DNA from: Paraclostridium ghonii
GTDB taxonomy: Bacteria > Bacillota > Clostridia > Peptostreptococcales > Peptostreptococcaceae
Direction: 5' to 3' (one strand)
DNA length: 64,000 nucleotides
Assembly: GCF_030815085.1 (NCBI RefSeq)
Contig: NZ_JAUSWG010000014.1
Both the position numbers and the translations under genes were made by a program. Below the pieces are notes generated by a model that saw nothing but the letters and a program-made list of their open reading frames with translations, was not told the origin of the DNA and did not search any database. Numbering within the stretch: position 1 is the stretch's first letter; each line of letters starts with the position of its first letter. Below, piece by piece: positions 1 to 8,177 of this stretch.

Positions 1-90
1 GCGGTTGGCAAACCGTTCAGTGTGCGAGTAGCACAGCCAGAAAAAAAGCCTTACAGGCGCATAGCAAACCACCCGTTTTACGGGTGGTCA
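1..90 (+). mobile_element. IS200/IS605-like right end or omega-RNA-like hairpin array (partial)
   Basis: Three consecutive short hairpins are visible: CGGTT/AACCG (2-6 with 11-15), TGTGC/GCACA (21-25 with 31-35) and a perfect ACCACCCGT/ACGGGTGGT (68-76 with 80-88), ending in TCATGA. The GC-rich, multi-hairpin structure stands out from the AT-rich surroundings. It resembles the 3' end of TnpB-type IS200/IS605 elements, where the omega RNA overlaps the right end. No transposase reading frame is inside the window; it would lie to the left of base 1. The strand follows the assumption that the tnpB gene runs rightward. It could instead be another structured RNA or a plain terminator. Confidence 0.45.
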
Positions 91-96
91 TGATTG

Positions 97-180
97 TATA
101 AGGTTCTATATATATACTTCCTCCACTAAAGCCTAAAAGATGGGCTTTAACGTTTCGTCAGTATATATAGAACCTCATCT
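97..180. repeat. Family B intergenic palindrome, copy B1
   Basis: A long stem is formed by AGGTTCTATATATA (from 101) and TATATATAGAACCT (ending 175). An inner stem CTAAAGCC/GGCTTTAA lies at 126-133 and 143-150. Read on the minus strand the core is CTGACGAAACGTTAAAGCCC, nearly identical to the core of copy B2 at 11051-11071. The outer stem sequence differs from B2 but is self-complementary. It lies directly beside the IS-like hairpins and downstream of the minus-strand gene ending at 212. Confidence 0.7.
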
Positions 181-211
181 AAGTTTACTCATATAAATAA
201 TTCAAAAATGA

Positions 212-406
212 CTATTTATTTAATATTTTTAAGGTTTGCGATATAAAGTCTTCTTTATCTTTTGCTGTTATTAACTCAGTATCTACATAAGCTGTAAATT
301 TTGATCCACATTCACATATACAATCTTCTTTTATATCAACTTCTAATAAAACTCTTTTTAACTCATTTTCTCTAATACCAGAACACATTGAGCAAAAACT
401 TATCAT
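212..406 (-). CDS. Small zinc-ribbon-like hypothetical protein (64 aa)
   Basis: The protein begins MISFCSMCSG and carries two Cys pairs, CSMC near the start and CICEC near residue 32, suggesting one small zinc-ribbon site. The start at 406 is preferred over the upstream ATG at 421. A perfect GGAGG lies 8 bases before 406, and the 421 ATG is itself part of that ribosome site. No family is recognised. It is a single-gene unit transcribed leftward towards the B1 palindrome, which may end its transcript. Function unknown. Confidence 0.65.
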   Translation of the reverse strand: MISFCSMCSGIRENELKRVLLEVDIKEDCICECGSKFTAYVDTELITAKDKEDFISQTLKILNK

Positions 407-667
407 ATTTAATACCTCCATATTAATATATACAATTATTTATACACTAAGAGATAGGGGTATTAAACCTAGAATTGTTACTAAATTTGTAACTAATTTG
501 TAACCCTTTTTCTGGTAATTACAGAAAATGTGTTTACAAACTATCTAAAATATATTATTATTAATAAAAGTTACAGAAAAGTAACAAAATCGAAGAGTAT
601 GAATTTTACCAGACAATATGGTCAATAATATATGATTTTTACTTATTTAAATTAATGGAGGGATATT

Positions 668-1561
668 ATGAGTATGAATAAAAGAACAAAAAAATCGTTA
701 GTTTTAGCATTGGGATTAGTTGTAGGAGGGTTTTATGCATCTACAAGCCATATATATGCAGGAGAAAGAGAAGTAGTTAATGTAGAAACGTTAAATGTAA
801 GAAGAGGCCCATCAATAGAAGAGCAAAGAATAGGCTCGTTAGACAGAGGTATAGTTGTTGAAATCTTAGAAACTAATAATGGATGGAACAAAATAAAGCT
901 TGCAGATGGAAATGAAGGATGGGTAAGTGGAAAATATACAGATAAAGAAAATGGAACTGTAACTGCTAGTAAATTAAATGTAAGAACAGGACCAGCTACA
1001 GAACATAAAAAAATAGATATGTTAGATAAAAATACAGAAATTACACTTTTAGAAGAACAAGATAACTGGTATAGAATTAAATTAGATGATAAAAAAGAAG
1101 GATGGATTTGTGGAGATTACGTATTAACTGAGTCTCAAGCTAAAGAGCAAGAACAAAAACAAGCTAATGCTCCAGCAAAAGAGCAAAAACAAGCTAATGC
1201 TCCAGCAAAAGAGGTTAAGAGTGAATCAACGGTAGCAAGTGCTACAAATAATTCTTCTAAGCCACAAGAGACTAATTCATCTAATAGTAATAATGGGGCT
1301 TCAATGTCAGTAGAAGCAACTGCATACGCAGGAGATACTATAACTTCAACAGGAACTACTCCTAAATGGGGAACTATAGCGGTTGATCCTTCTGTTATAC
1401 CATATGGAACAAAAGTATATATACCTAAATTTGACATGGTATTTACAGCTGAAGATACAGGAAGTGCTATAAAAGGAAAAAGAATAGATATATTCATGAA
1501 TAGTGAATCAGAGTGTGTAAAATTTGGAAGACAAAATATGGAAATAAAGATATTAAAATAA
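668..1561 (+). CDS. Secreted SH3/3D-domain cell-wall protein
   Basis: 297 aa. Residues 1-32 form a signal peptide (KRTKK, then a hydrophobic stretch, then a YAG cleavage region). Two bacterial SH3 domains follow (about 36-92 and 97-155), each with the LNVRxGP motif that binds peptidoglycan. A Lys/Gln/Ala linker (156-212) holds a perfect 10-residue duplication. The C-terminal 3D domain has its three Asp residues at about 240 (AVDPSVIP), 263 (AEDTGS) and 274 (RIDIF), as in YabE/YuiC/MltA-like enzymes. The expected role is cell-wall turnover, by lytic transglycosylase-like activity, outside the cell. GGAGG sits 7 bases before the ATG. The upstream region has repeated TTTGTAAC elements near 480-503. 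Confidence 0.88.
   Translation: MSMNKRTKKSLVLALGLVVGGFYASTSHIYAGEREVVNVETLNVRRGPSIEEQRIGSLDRGIVVEILETNNGWNKIKLADGNEGWVSGKYTDKENGTVTASKLNVRTGPATEHKKIDMLDKNTEITLLEEQDNWYRIKLDDKKEGWICGDYVLTESQAKEQEQKQANAPAKEQKQANAPAKEVKSESTVASATNNSSKPQETNSSNSNNGASMSVEATAYAGDTITSTGTTPKWGTIAVDPSVIPYGTKVYIPKFDMVFTAEDTGSAIKGKRIDIFMNSESECVKFGRQNMEIKILK
1151..1210 (+). repeat. 30-bp in-frame tandem duplication in linker
   Basis: Two adjacent 30-bp units (1151-1180 and 1181-1210) differ by one base and encode the linker repeat EQKQANAPAK twice. It lies between the SH3 and 3D domains, so copy number would change only the spacer length. Confidence 0.9.
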
Positions 1562-1577
1562 TTAATTTTAAAAGGAT

Positions 1578-1618
1578 GGTAAGTTAAGTAAAGTTACTTA
1601 ACTTACCGTCTTTTTTTT
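1578..1618 (+). terminator. Intrinsic terminator after the 3D protein
   Basis: A perfect 14-bp stem GGTAAGTTAAGTAA/TTACTTAACTTACC with a 2-base loop is followed by GTC and eight T residues. Confidence 0.9.
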
Positions 1619-1882
1619 ATTTAAATACATGAAATAATCGGAAAAGCATGAATGAATTCAAGTAAAAATCTATAATAGTTTGAAAATTAAGTTTTTTAAG
1701 CTAGTTTTGGATTATATATAAAGTAATATTAAACAAAAACACAATATAATAAAGTTAAAGTGGAATTAGCTTTATTATTTTAAGTTTAATGAGGTTAAAA
1801 TAACTTAAAACTTTAAAAAATTACAAAAAACATAGAATTTAGTGTATAATATAAATATGAAAAAGAGATGGAGGACATATAT

Positions 1883-3139
1883 ATGAAGAAAGTTGGATTA
1901 ACAAGCAAAATATTAATTGGATTATTTTTAGGAATAATATTTGGTGTGTTACTTAGCAAAATGTCAAGTAGTTATATTAAGGATACAGTTATATTGGGCG
2001 GAATTATAAATGTAATAGGAAATGGATTCACAAAAGCTATAAAAATGATGGTAGTACCTTTGGTATTTGTATCATTAGTATGTGGAGTATCGGCTATGGA
2101 AGACATAAAGAAGTTAGGTAGAATCGGATTTAAAACTATGGGATTTTATCTAATGACAACAGCTATAGCTATTTGTATATCTTTAACATTAGGAGTTTTA
2201 CTAAAGCCAGGAGCTGGACTTGACTTAGGGACTGTAGCAACTCAATCTACAAAGATCGCTGAAAGCCAGTCATTACCAGAGGTAATATTAAACATGATTC
2301 CATCAAATCCTATAGAGGCTTTTGCAAACGGTGAAATGTTACAAATAATATTCTTTGCAATGCTTACAGGAATATCGATTAGTTTAGTGGGAGAAAAGGC
2401 AAAACCTTTAAAAAAGGCTTTTGAGTGTGCAAATGAAGTTTGTATGAAAATGGTAAGCGTAATAATGATGTTTGCTCCTTTTGGGGTATTTGCTCTTATT
2501 ACAAATACTTTTGCAACAGTAGGAATAGATGCTATAGGTTCACTAGTAAAGTATATATTAGTTGTTTTACTTGGCCTTTTACTACATGTAGTAGTAGTTT
2601 ATGGAGGTTCATTAAAATTATTTACTAAGTTTAGTTTTATAGGTTTTGTACGTAAATTTCCAAAGGTAGCTGCAGTTACTTTTTCAACTGCATCAAGCAA
2701 TGCTTCAGTTCCAGTAAGTTTAGAACTTATGGAAGAAATGGGTGTTAGCAAAAGTATACGTTCATTTACAATTCCTATGGGAGCTACTATAAATATGGAC
2801 GGAACAGCTATAATGCAAGGTGTAGCAGCTTTATTTATAGCACAAGTTTATGGAGTTCACTTAGGATTAAATGATATGTTAACAATAGTATTAACAGCGA
2901 CTTTAGCATCAGTTGGAACAGCAGGAGTTCCAGGTGTTGGTATGATAATGCTATCTATGGTACTTCAATCAGTAGGGCTTCCACTTGAAGGTATTGGACT
3001 TATAATGGGAGTAGAAAGAATAATAGATATGTTTAGAACTACAGTAAATGTTATGGGAGATAACACTTGTACACTTGTAGTTGCAAGTAGTGAAAAAGAA
3101 TTTGAAGAAGTTAATATAGATTCTGCAGAAATAGCTTAG
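1883..3139 (+). CDS. Sodium:dicarboxylate/amino-acid symporter (DAACS family)
   Basis: 418 aa, the usual length for GltP/GltT/DctA-type transporters. It has several hydrophobic helices, the Ser-rich re-entrant loop TASSNASVPVS (around residue 270), the NMDGTAI motif that coordinates Na+ and the substrate, and a second re-entrant segment AGVPGVG. It imports glutamate, aspartate, serine/threonine or a C4 dicarboxylate with sodium; the substrate cannot be fixed from sequence. The start at 1883 is chosen because GGAGG lies 8 bases upstream and the ATG at 1868 overlaps that site. It is a stand-alone gene followed by palindrome A0. Confidence 0.88.
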   Translation: MKKVGLTSKILIGLFLGIIFGVLLSKMSSSYIKDTVILGGIINVIGNGFTKAIKMMVVPLVFVSLVCGVSAMEDIKKLGRIGFKTMGFYLMTTAIAICISLTLGVLLKPGAGLDLGTVATQSTKIAESQSLPEVILNMIPSNPIEAFANGEMLQIIFFAMLTGISISLVGEKAKPLKKAFECANEVCMKMVSVIMMFAPFGVFALITNTFATVGIDAIGSLVKYILVVLLGLLLHVVVVYGGSLKLFTKFSFIGFVRKFPKVAAVTFSTASSNASVPVSLELMEEMGVSKSIRSFTIPMGATINMDGTAIMQGVAALFIAQVYGVHLGLNDMLTIVLTATLASVGTAGVPGVGMIMLSMVLQSVGLPLEGIGLIMGVERIIDMFRTTVNVMGDNTCTLVVASSEKEFEEVNIDSAEIA

Positions 3140-3144
3140 TAATA

Positions 3145-3271
3145 AATCAGTAGTAAAATGTATGTAGGATAAATATATAAGTTTTAGTGATTTTTAAAGT
3201 ATTTTAAAACTTTAGAATGAAAGTTTATATATTTATACTATACTGTCAATACATTTTACTATTGATTTTTT
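3145..3271. repeat. Family A intergenic palindrome, copy A0 (degenerate)
   Basis: The outer arms AATCAGTAGTAAAATGTAT and ATACATTTTACTATTGATT pair with one mismatch. The inside has AAATATATAAGTTTTAG...AAAG...CTTT...AAGTTTATATATTT, matching the family A layout (AAGTTTTAGCG...CAAAGC...GCTTTG...AAAACTT) in diverged form. It ends in seven T residues and so can serve as the symporter terminator. Confidence 0.6.
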
Positions 3272-3285
3272 TATATAAATTTTTA

Positions 3286-3313
3286 TTGACATAAAAATTT
3301 AGTGAGCTATAAT
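3286..3313 (+). promoter_or_regulatory. Promoter of the thiamine operon
   Basis: TTGACA (3286-3291) and TATAAT (3308-3313) are separated by 16 bases, just upstream of the TPP riboswitch. Confidence 0.75.
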
Positions 3314-3334
3314 TAAACTGTAATCTAAAATAAA

Positions 3335-3420
3335 TAGCTAGGGGTGCCTTAATGGCTGAGAGATGATTTATTCATTAACCCTCAAACCTGATCTGGATAA
3401 TACCAGCGTAGGAAAGCTTT
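3335..3420 (+). promoter_or_regulatory. TPP riboswitch (THI element)
   Basis: The diagnostic pieces are in order: GGGGTGCC...GGCTGAGA (3341-3362), ACCCT...AACCTGATCTGGATAATACCAGCGTAGGAAAG (3379-3417), with the CTGAGA and CTGATCTGGATAAT signatures intact. It binds thiamine pyrophosphate and controls the operon starting at 3523 through the terminator at 3460. Confidence 0.97.
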
Positions 3421-3459
3421 ACTAAATATACAAATGAAATTTATTTGCATAGTAAATTA

Positions 3460-3492
3460 AAAGCTATATTCCTAGGGGGATATAGCTTTTTT
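3460..3492 (+). terminator. Riboswitch expression-platform terminator
   Basis: The stem AAAGCTATAT/ATATAGCTTT with a CCTAGGGGG-containing loop is followed by T residues, between the TPP aptamer and thiD. Formation when TPP is bound would stop transcription. Confidence 0.88.
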
Positions 3493-3522
3493 AAATTCCA
3501 ATAATTAAGGGGGAAACATCTA

Positions 3523-4326
3523 ATGGGAAAGTATAAAGTGCCAACACTTACAATAGCAGGATCAGACTCATCAGGAGGTGCAGGTATACAAGCGGATCTA
3601 AAGACATTTAGTGCTATAGGAACTTACGGGATGAGTGTAATAACAGCTATAACTGCACAAAACACTCAGGGAGTGTTTTTAGTAGAAGATTTAAGTAAAG
3701 AAATAATTCAAAAGCAAATAGAGGTAGTATTTGATGATATACATCCTAAAGCAGTAAAAATAGGAATGGTATCTAGTCCAGAAATAATAAAAGGAATTGT
3801 TGAGTCTCTAGATAAATACAATCCTAAATATTTAGTTGTAGATCCAGTAATGATATCTAAAAGTGGATATTCACTTTTAAAACCTGAGGCTAAAGACAAT
3901 TTAATAAAATATCTTATACCTAAAGCATACATAATAACGCCAAATACATTAGAGGCTGAGGAAATAACAGGTATTAAAATTAATAATGTAGATGACATGA
4001 AGTTAGTTGGGAAAAAAATATTAGAACTAGGACCTCGATACGTGTTAATGAAAGGTGGACACTTAGATGGGGATGCAGTAGACGTTTTAATAGGCAAAGA
4101 TACATTTGAAATTTATAAAAGCGAAAGATTGGATAGAAAAAATACTCATGGAACAGGATGCACACTTTCGTCTGCAATAACTGCAAATCTAGCACTAGGA
4201 TTTGATATAGTACAAGCTGTTTCTAATGCAAAAGATTATATAACTAATGCTATAAAACATAGTTTTGATATAGGTGGAGGAGTAGGACCAGTACACCATT
4301 TTTATAAATTTGATTCAAATAAATAG
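3523..4326 (+). CDS. thiD: Hydroxymethylpyrimidine/phosphomethylpyrimidine kinase
   Basis: 267 aa, the usual ThiD length. It phosphorylates HMP and HMP-P to HMP-PP, the pyrimidine half of thiamine. Visible motifs are the N-terminal TIAGSDSSGGAGIQADL, the DPVMISKSG strand (about 106-114), and HGTGCTLSSAI (about 206-216), whose Cys lies in the ribokinase-fold anion hole. First gene after the TPP riboswitch; GGGGG lies upstream of the ATG. No thiC or thiG follows, so the operon appears to salvage rather than make the precursors. Confidence 0.96.
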   Translation: MGKYKVPTLTIAGSDSSGGAGIQADLKTFSAIGTYGMSVITAITAQNTQGVFLVEDLSKEIIQKQIEVVFDDIHPKAVKIGMVSSPEIIKGIVESLDKYNPKYLVVDPVMISKSGYSLLKPEAKDNLIKYLIPKAYIITPNTLEAEEITGIKINNVDDMKLVGKKILELGPRYVLMKGGHLDGDAVDVLIGKDTFEIYKSERLDRKNTHGTGCTLSSAITANLALGFDIVQAVSNAKDYITNAIKHSFDIGGGVGPVHHFYKFDSNK

Positions 4327-4357
4327 ATATAAGCATTTAAAAGGGAGAGATGAAATT

Positions 4358-5143
4358 ATGTTTGAATTACTAAATAAAGTTAAGGAAATAAACCCATTAG
4401 TACTTCATTATACTAATGAAGTTACAATAAATGATTGTGCAAATGTAACTTTAGCAATCGGTGCAAGTCCACTTATGAGTTATTCTTATGAAGAAGCAGA
4501 AGAGATAATCCCAATTACAAGTTCTGTTGTTATAAATATAGGAACGATGAACTCATCTCATAGAGAACTGTTTATAAAAGCTGGTAAAATAGCAAATAAA
4601 CACAATAAACCTGTTATATTAGATCCAGTAGGAGTATTTGCAACACCTTCAAGATCTTTGCTAGTGGAAAAATTATTGAATGAAGTAAAGTTTGATGTTA
4701 TAAAAGGTAATGTAGCTGAAATTAAGTACATAGGAGGATTTAATGTAAAAGGAAAAGGTGTAGATTCCTTTGACGATGATGAAAACATAGACGATATAAT
4801 AAAAAAAGTTGCTAAAAAACTAGAGTGTATAGTAGTAGCTACTGGAAAAATAGATGCAGTAACTGATGGAGAAAAAATTATAAAGATATACAATGGAACT
4901 ACTAAGTTAAAAGGAATAACGGGAACAGGATGCATGAGTGCTAGTTTAATAGGTAGTTATTTAGGAGCTAGTAATGAGATTTTAAACTCTGCTGCAATGG
5001 GGGTACTTACTATGAGTTTATGTGGGGAATTAGCAGATATAGATAATATGGGAATTGGAAGTTTCAAAGTAAACTTGATGGATAATATATATAAATTAAA
5101 TGAAGATAAGTTAAAAGAATTTTCAAGGTTGGAGGTATTTTAA
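4358..5143 (+). CDS. thiM: Hydroxyethylthiazole kinase
   Basis: 261 aa. Phosphorylates the thiazole alcohol THZ to THZ-P for salvage. It shows the ThiM pattern: VLHYTNEV near the start, VILDPVGVFAT (about 92-102), and GTGCMSASLIGSYL with the catalytic Cys. The start at 4358 is preferred to an in-frame ATG at 4310 because it follows GGGAGAG and begins at the conserved N-terminus. Its stop TAA overlaps the ATG of tenA by one base, implying coupled translation. Confidence 0.95.
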   Translation: MFELLNKVKEINPLVLHYTNEVTINDCANVTLAIGASPLMSYSYEEAEEIIPITSSVVINIGTMNSSHRELFIKAGKIANKHNKPVILDPVGVFATPSRSLLVEKLLNEVKFDVIKGNVAEIKYIGGFNVKGKGVDSFDDDENIDDIIKKVAKKLECIVVATGKIDAVTDGEKIIKIYNGTTKLKGITGTGCMSASLIGSYLGASNEILNSAAMGVLTMSLCGELADIDNMGIGSFKVNLMDNIYKLNEDKLKEFSRLEVF

Positions 5144-5808
5144 TGAAATTTACAGATTGCTTATTTGAAGAAGTTAAAGATATATGGGAAAGTTATTTAA
5201 ATCATTCATTCGTAAGAGAAATAGGAGAAGGAACATTACCAAAAGATAAATTTAAAAGATACCTTATACAAGACTATTTATATTTAAAAGAATTCTCTAA
5301 AGTTTTTGCAATGGGAATAATAAAAGCTGACACAGTTAAAGAAATGAAGTTTTTCAACAATGCAGTTAAAGGGTCTATAGAAGATGAAGCTGCTATACAT
5401 ATTGAGTATATGAAAAAGCTAGGGGTACTTCCGATTGAAGCTGAAAAATGCGAATATGAGTTGGTTTCAAGTAGTTATACAAGTTATATGCAATCTGTTT
5501 CATTAATAGGTGGAGTTAAAGAAATAGTAATGGCAACTCTACCTTGCACTTGGAGTTACAATTACATAGGTCATTATTTGTATGAAAATTATAAAGAAAA
5601 TCTAGATAATAACTATTATAAAGATTGGATAGAGATGTATGCAGATAATGAATTTGATGATGTATTAAATGAATGGCTAGAATATACAAATGAATTATGC
5701 AAGAACTTAAATGAAAGTGAAATAAAAAAGCTTAAGGAAATATTTATAAAATCAAGTTTATACGAATTAGGTTTTTGGAATATGGCGTATGAAGGTGTGA
5801 AAAAATGA
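5143..5808 (+). CDS. tenA: Thiaminase II / aminopyrimidine aminohydrolase
   Basis: 221 aa all-alpha protein of the TenA family. It hydrolyses aminopyrimidine breakdown products of thiamine to HMP, feeding ThiD. The catalytic Cys is seen in ATLPCTWSY (about residue 132) and the C-terminal Glu in ELGFWNMAY (about 208). It starts on the last base of thiM's stop codon, and its end overlaps thiE by 4 bases. The context (riboswitch, ThiD, ThiM, ThiE, ThiT) points to base salvage rather than to regulation. Confidence 0.94.
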   Translation: MKFTDCLFEEVKDIWESYLNHSFVREIGEGTLPKDKFKRYLIQDYLYLKEFSKVFAMGIIKADTVKEMKFFNNAVKGSIEDEAAIHIEYMKKLGVLPIEAEKCEYELVSSSYTSYMQSVSLIGGVKEIVMATLPCTWSYNYIGHYLYENYKENLDNNYYKDWIEMYADNEFDDVLNEWLEYTNELCKNLNESEIKKLKEIFIKSSLYELGFWNMAYEGVKK

Positions 5809-6419
5809 AGGAAAAATTAAAACTATATTTAGTTACTGGCTCAGATATATTAAAGGGACGAGATTTCTATAAGTGTGTAGAAGATGCATTAAAAGGTGGA
5901 GTAACCACGTTACAGTTAAGAGAAAAAAATGCCAATGGAAAAGAATTTTTAGAAAAAGCATATAAATTGAGAAAACTTACTAAAAAGTATAATGTTTTAT
6001 TTATAATAAATGATAGAGTAGATATTGCTATGCTTTGTGATGCAGACGGGGTTCACGTAGGACAAAGTGACATACCTTTAAAAGAAGTTAGAAAGTTAAT
6101 AGGAAAAGATAAAATTATAGGAATATCAGCACATAACATAGAAGAAGCTGTTGATGCAAAAAATGGCGGTGCAGACTATATAGGGGTAGGTGCTATGTTT
6201 AATACAACTACTAAAAATGATGCTACTATAGTTACAGTAGAGCAATTAAAAGAAATTGATGAAAAAGTTGATATACCTAAAGTTTTAATAGGAGGTATAA
6301 ATTTAGATAACATATACACGTTTAAGGGTATAAATATAGATGGATACGCAATCGTATCAGCTATCTTAAGATGTGATGATATATATAGTGAATGTGTAAA
6401 CTGGACAAAATCTTTATAA
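5805..6419 (+). CDS. thiE: Thiamine-phosphate synthase
   Basis: 204 aa TIM barrel. Joins HMP-PP and THZ-P to thiamine phosphate with loss of pyrophosphate. Motifs: TLQLREKN (about 37-44), NDRVDIAMLCDADGVHVGQ (about 69-87) with the Mg-binding Asp, GVGAMFNTTTK for phosphate, and the C-terminal GGI. Fourth gene of the operon, overlapping tenA. It completes the pathway from salvaged bases; no thiL or thiN kinase is in the window. Confidence 0.95.
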   Translation: MKEKLKLYLVTGSDILKGRDFYKCVEDALKGGVTTLQLREKNANGKEFLEKAYKLRKLTKKYNVLFIINDRVDIAMLCDADGVHVGQSDIPLKEVRKLIGKDKIIGISAHNIEEAVDAKNGGADYIGVGAMFNTTTKNDATIVTVEQLKEIDEKVDIPKVLIGGINLDNIYTFKGINIDGYAIVSAILRCDDIYSECVNWTKSL

Positions 6420-6439
6420 AACAAACATAGGAGGATTTT

Positions 6440-7042
6440 ATGATAAATACAATTATAATATTAGCTAGTATTGGATTTTTTATATATTATCTAAAATGCG
6501 TAAAGGATATAAAATTTACTACAAAAACAGTAGTTATAATAGGTATGTTTAGTGCTATATCATATATGCTTAGTATGATACAGTTTATAAAATATCCTCA
6601 AGGTGGAGAGATATCTTTATTTTCAATGTTACCAACTATGTTACTTTCAGTGTTATTTGGAAATACTGTAGGAATAACTGGGGGACTAGTTTATGGGGTA
6701 TTAAAATTATTAAATGGAGTGTATATAATACATCCAGCTCAATTTTTACTAGATTATATATTACCAATGATGTTACTTGGATTAGCTGGGACATTTGGAA
6801 AAGAGAAAAAATCAAAGGTTATATTAGGGTGTTTATTTGCATTAGTTCTTAGCGTATCTATGAATATAATATCTGGATGTGTATTCTTTGGAGACTATGC
6901 TCCAGAAGGAATGAATGTATTTGTATACTCGTTCTTATACAATGTATCTAGCGTAGGAGTAGAGGGGTTATTGTCTATATTAATAATTGGAATACTTCCA
7001 TTGGAGAGATTAAATAGATCGATAAACTTAAGTAGTAATTAG
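6440..7042 (+). CDS. thiT: Thiamine ECF transporter S-component
   Basis: 200 aa with about six membrane helices. The ThiT signature is visible: PQGGEISLFSMLP (about 53-65), GxVYGVLKLLNG and HPAQFLLDYILP, which line the thiamine site in characterised ThiT proteins. It binds thiamine and works with a shared EcfA/A'/T energy module that is not in this window. Its place under the TPP riboswitch with the salvage enzymes supports the substrate. RBS GGAGG precedes the ATG. Confidence 0.92.
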   Translation: MINTIIILASIGFFIYYLKCVKDIKFTTKTVVIIGMFSAISYMLSMIQFIKYPQGGEISLFSMLPTMLLSVLFGNTVGITGGLVYGVLKLLNGVYIIHPAQFLLDYILPMMLLGLAGTFGKEKKSKVILGCLFALVLSVSMNIISGCVFFGDYAPEGMNVFVYSFLYNVSSVGVEGLLSILIIGILPLERLNRSINLSSN

Positions 7043-7067
7043 AAAAGATAAATAAATAGAGTTTTAA

Positions 7068-7152
7068 AAGATGAGGTTATTATATAAGTTTTGCTTCCAA
7101 AGCGGTAAAGATGCTTTGAAGGGCGCTAAAACTTATATAATAACCTCATCTT
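7068..7152. repeat. Family A intergenic palindrome, copy A1
   Basis: Two perfect 25-bp arms (7068-7092 and 7128-7152) enclose GCTTCCAAAGC...GCTTTGAAGGGCGC. The inner part of each arm (ATATAAGTTTT) is common to the family; the outer part is unique to this copy. It lies 25 bases after the thiT stop. There is no U-run after it, so it is not a classical intrinsic terminator. Confidence 0.9.
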
Positions 7153-7288
7153 CGTTAACTTATACTTATTTAGCGTTTGTATGGGTGGGAAAAGGGAAAG
7201 TATTAAGAAAATATGTATATATAGTTGACAATATATAAAAACTGATTGTAGACTGTATTTTATAGATATATAGAAAGAAGGTAATGTA

Positions 7289-7546
7289 ATGGAAGAAATA
7301 TATAAATTAATAGAAGATAAAATAAAAGCTGCAGGATACAATGGATATGTAAGTGGAGAAGAAATATACGATGAAATATGTGATGAAATCGAAGAAAAAG
7401 AAAATGGAAGTTACATATTTATGTCTAAGAAAGAAGATGATATATTCTTTGAATATAAGATAGATATTATGGATGAAAACTTTAATTTATCTTACATAGA
7501 CATAAATACTCCAATAGGAAAAGTTCATGTAGATTTTGATGCATAG
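7289..7546 (+). CDS. Small acidic hypothetical protein (85 aa)
   Basis: No family recognised. The product is very acidic (YDEICDEIEEKENGS in the middle) and has no membrane segment or Cys pair; it looks like a small alpha/beta cytosolic protein. It has its own promoter-like pair (TTGACA 7225-7230 and TAGACT 7249-7254, spacing 18), GAAGG before the ATG, and its own terminator. Single-gene unit, probably unrelated to the thiamine or Mg genes on either side. Confidence 0.75.
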   Translation: MEEIYKLIEDKIKAAGYNGYVSGEEIYDEICDEIEEKENGSYIFMSKKEDDIFFEYKIDIMDENFNLSYIDINTPIGKVHVDFDA

Positions 7547-7555
7547 TAATAAATA

Positions 7556-7590
7556 AAAAGTTCTAAGATTAAAAAACTTAGAACTTTTTT
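7556..7590 (+). terminator. Intrinsic terminator after the 85-aa gene
   Basis: Stem AAAAGTTCTAAG/CTTAGAACTTTT followed by TT, 10 bases after the stop. Confidence 0.88.
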
Positions 7591-7601
7591 GAAATCTATG
7601 G

Positions 7602-7630
7602 TTGACAATTTCAAAAGTTCTGAATATAAT
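7602..7630 (+). promoter_or_regulatory. Promoter of the Mg2+ leader/mgtA transcript
   Basis: Consensus TTGACA (7602-7607) and TATAAT (7625-7630) with 17-base spacing, about 25 bases before the M-box aptamer. Confidence 0.88.
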
Positions 7631-7652
7631 GAAAAAGTAAGATATAATTAAA

Positions 7653-7797
7653 TAGTTTCGGTAGGTGAGGTTACCTTAGGGATACGGGTTGCTGCCGCGA
7701 AATAGTGGAGACACTATTAGATGGTTAGCAGTATACGTCGAAGAAGGCGTATTCTAATGCAATTACATTGCCCTAAGAAGCTAAAGCTTGGACGAAT
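7653..7797 (+). promoter_or_regulatory. M-box (ykoK) magnesium riboswitch
   Basis: Conserved M-box pieces occur in order: GGTAGGTGAGG (7660-7670), CTTAGGGATACGGG...GCTGCCGCGAAA (7675-7702), GGTTAGCAGTATACG (7723-7737), ATTGCCCTAAG (7768-7778) and GCTAAAGCTTGGACGA (7780-7795). The CTTAGGG/CCCTAAG helix closes the core. It senses Mg2+ and precedes an MgtA-type Mg transporter, the expected target. Confidence 0.95.
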
Positions 7798-7843
7798 ATT
7801 ATTAAGTATATAGTAGAAGATACTTTTTAATTGCGCTTTCATT

Positions 7844-7876
7844 ATCCTCGTTTACCAAAACAAACGAGGATTTTTT
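7844..7876 (+). terminator. M-box expression-platform terminator
   Basis: Perfect 10-bp stem ATCCTCGTTT/AAACGAGGAT followed by a T-run; the OFF state of the riboswitch. Confidence 0.92.
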
Positions 7877-7940
7877 AATGCTAAAAATCAAAAGCATTAA
7901 TTAAACATGAATTAATTTGAATTATGGAGGTGAAAATAAA

Positions 7941-8084
7941 GTGGACTTAGAAAGTAGTAGGTGTATGAGAACAGATGGCATAGAACTTGAACAAGACTCA
8001 GATTGGATCTATTTTTATTATAAAACTGAAAACAAAATAGTTAGTAAAAGTTATATGCTATATACTGATATACTAACTACATAA
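7941..8084 (+). CDS. 47-codon leader ORF between M-box and mgtA
   Basis: Short ORF starting GTG at 7941, with GGAGGTG (7926-7932) in front. The product begins MDLESSRCMR and includes the acidic run DGIELEQDSDW. No homologue is recognised. It lies between the riboswitch terminator and mgtA, and its last third is inside a long hairpin (8027-8100) that spans the stop codon. A role as a regulatory leader peptide, comparable in position to MgtL of enteric bacteria, is inferred only from position, acidity and the hairpin. It may also simply be a small protein. Confidence 0.5.
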   Translation: MDLESSRCMRTDGIELEQDSDWIYFYYKTENKIVSKSYMLYTDILTT

Positions 8085-8100
8085 GCTCATTTTGTTTTCA
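8027..8100 (+). other. Long hairpin overlapping leader ORF end
   Basis: TGAAAACAAAAT (8027-8038) pairs with ATTTTGTTTTCA (8089-8100), and TAGTTAGTA (8038-8046) with TACTAACTA (8071-8079). A ribosome reading the leader ORF to its stop at 8082 would open this stem. There is no U-run after it. Confidence 0.75.
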
Positions 8101-8134
8101 ATTTAAAAATAAAGTACAAGAGTTTTATTTATGC

Positions 8135-8177
8135 TGCCTGTTTACTAAAAATAATATAGTAACAGGCATTTATTTTG
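8135..8177 (+). terminator. Second terminator-like hairpin before mgtA
   Basis: TGCCTGTTTACTA (8135-8147) pairs with TAGTAACAGGCA (8157-8168), one bulged base, followed by TTTATTTT. It stands between the leader ORF and the mgtA ribosome site at 8211, so mgtA seems to need read-through of two hairpins. Confidence 0.65.

Noticed and set aside
1135..1497. 120-residue minus-strand ORF opposite the 3D protein
   Set aside because: It is a shadow of the strand encoding the well-supported SH3/3D protein.
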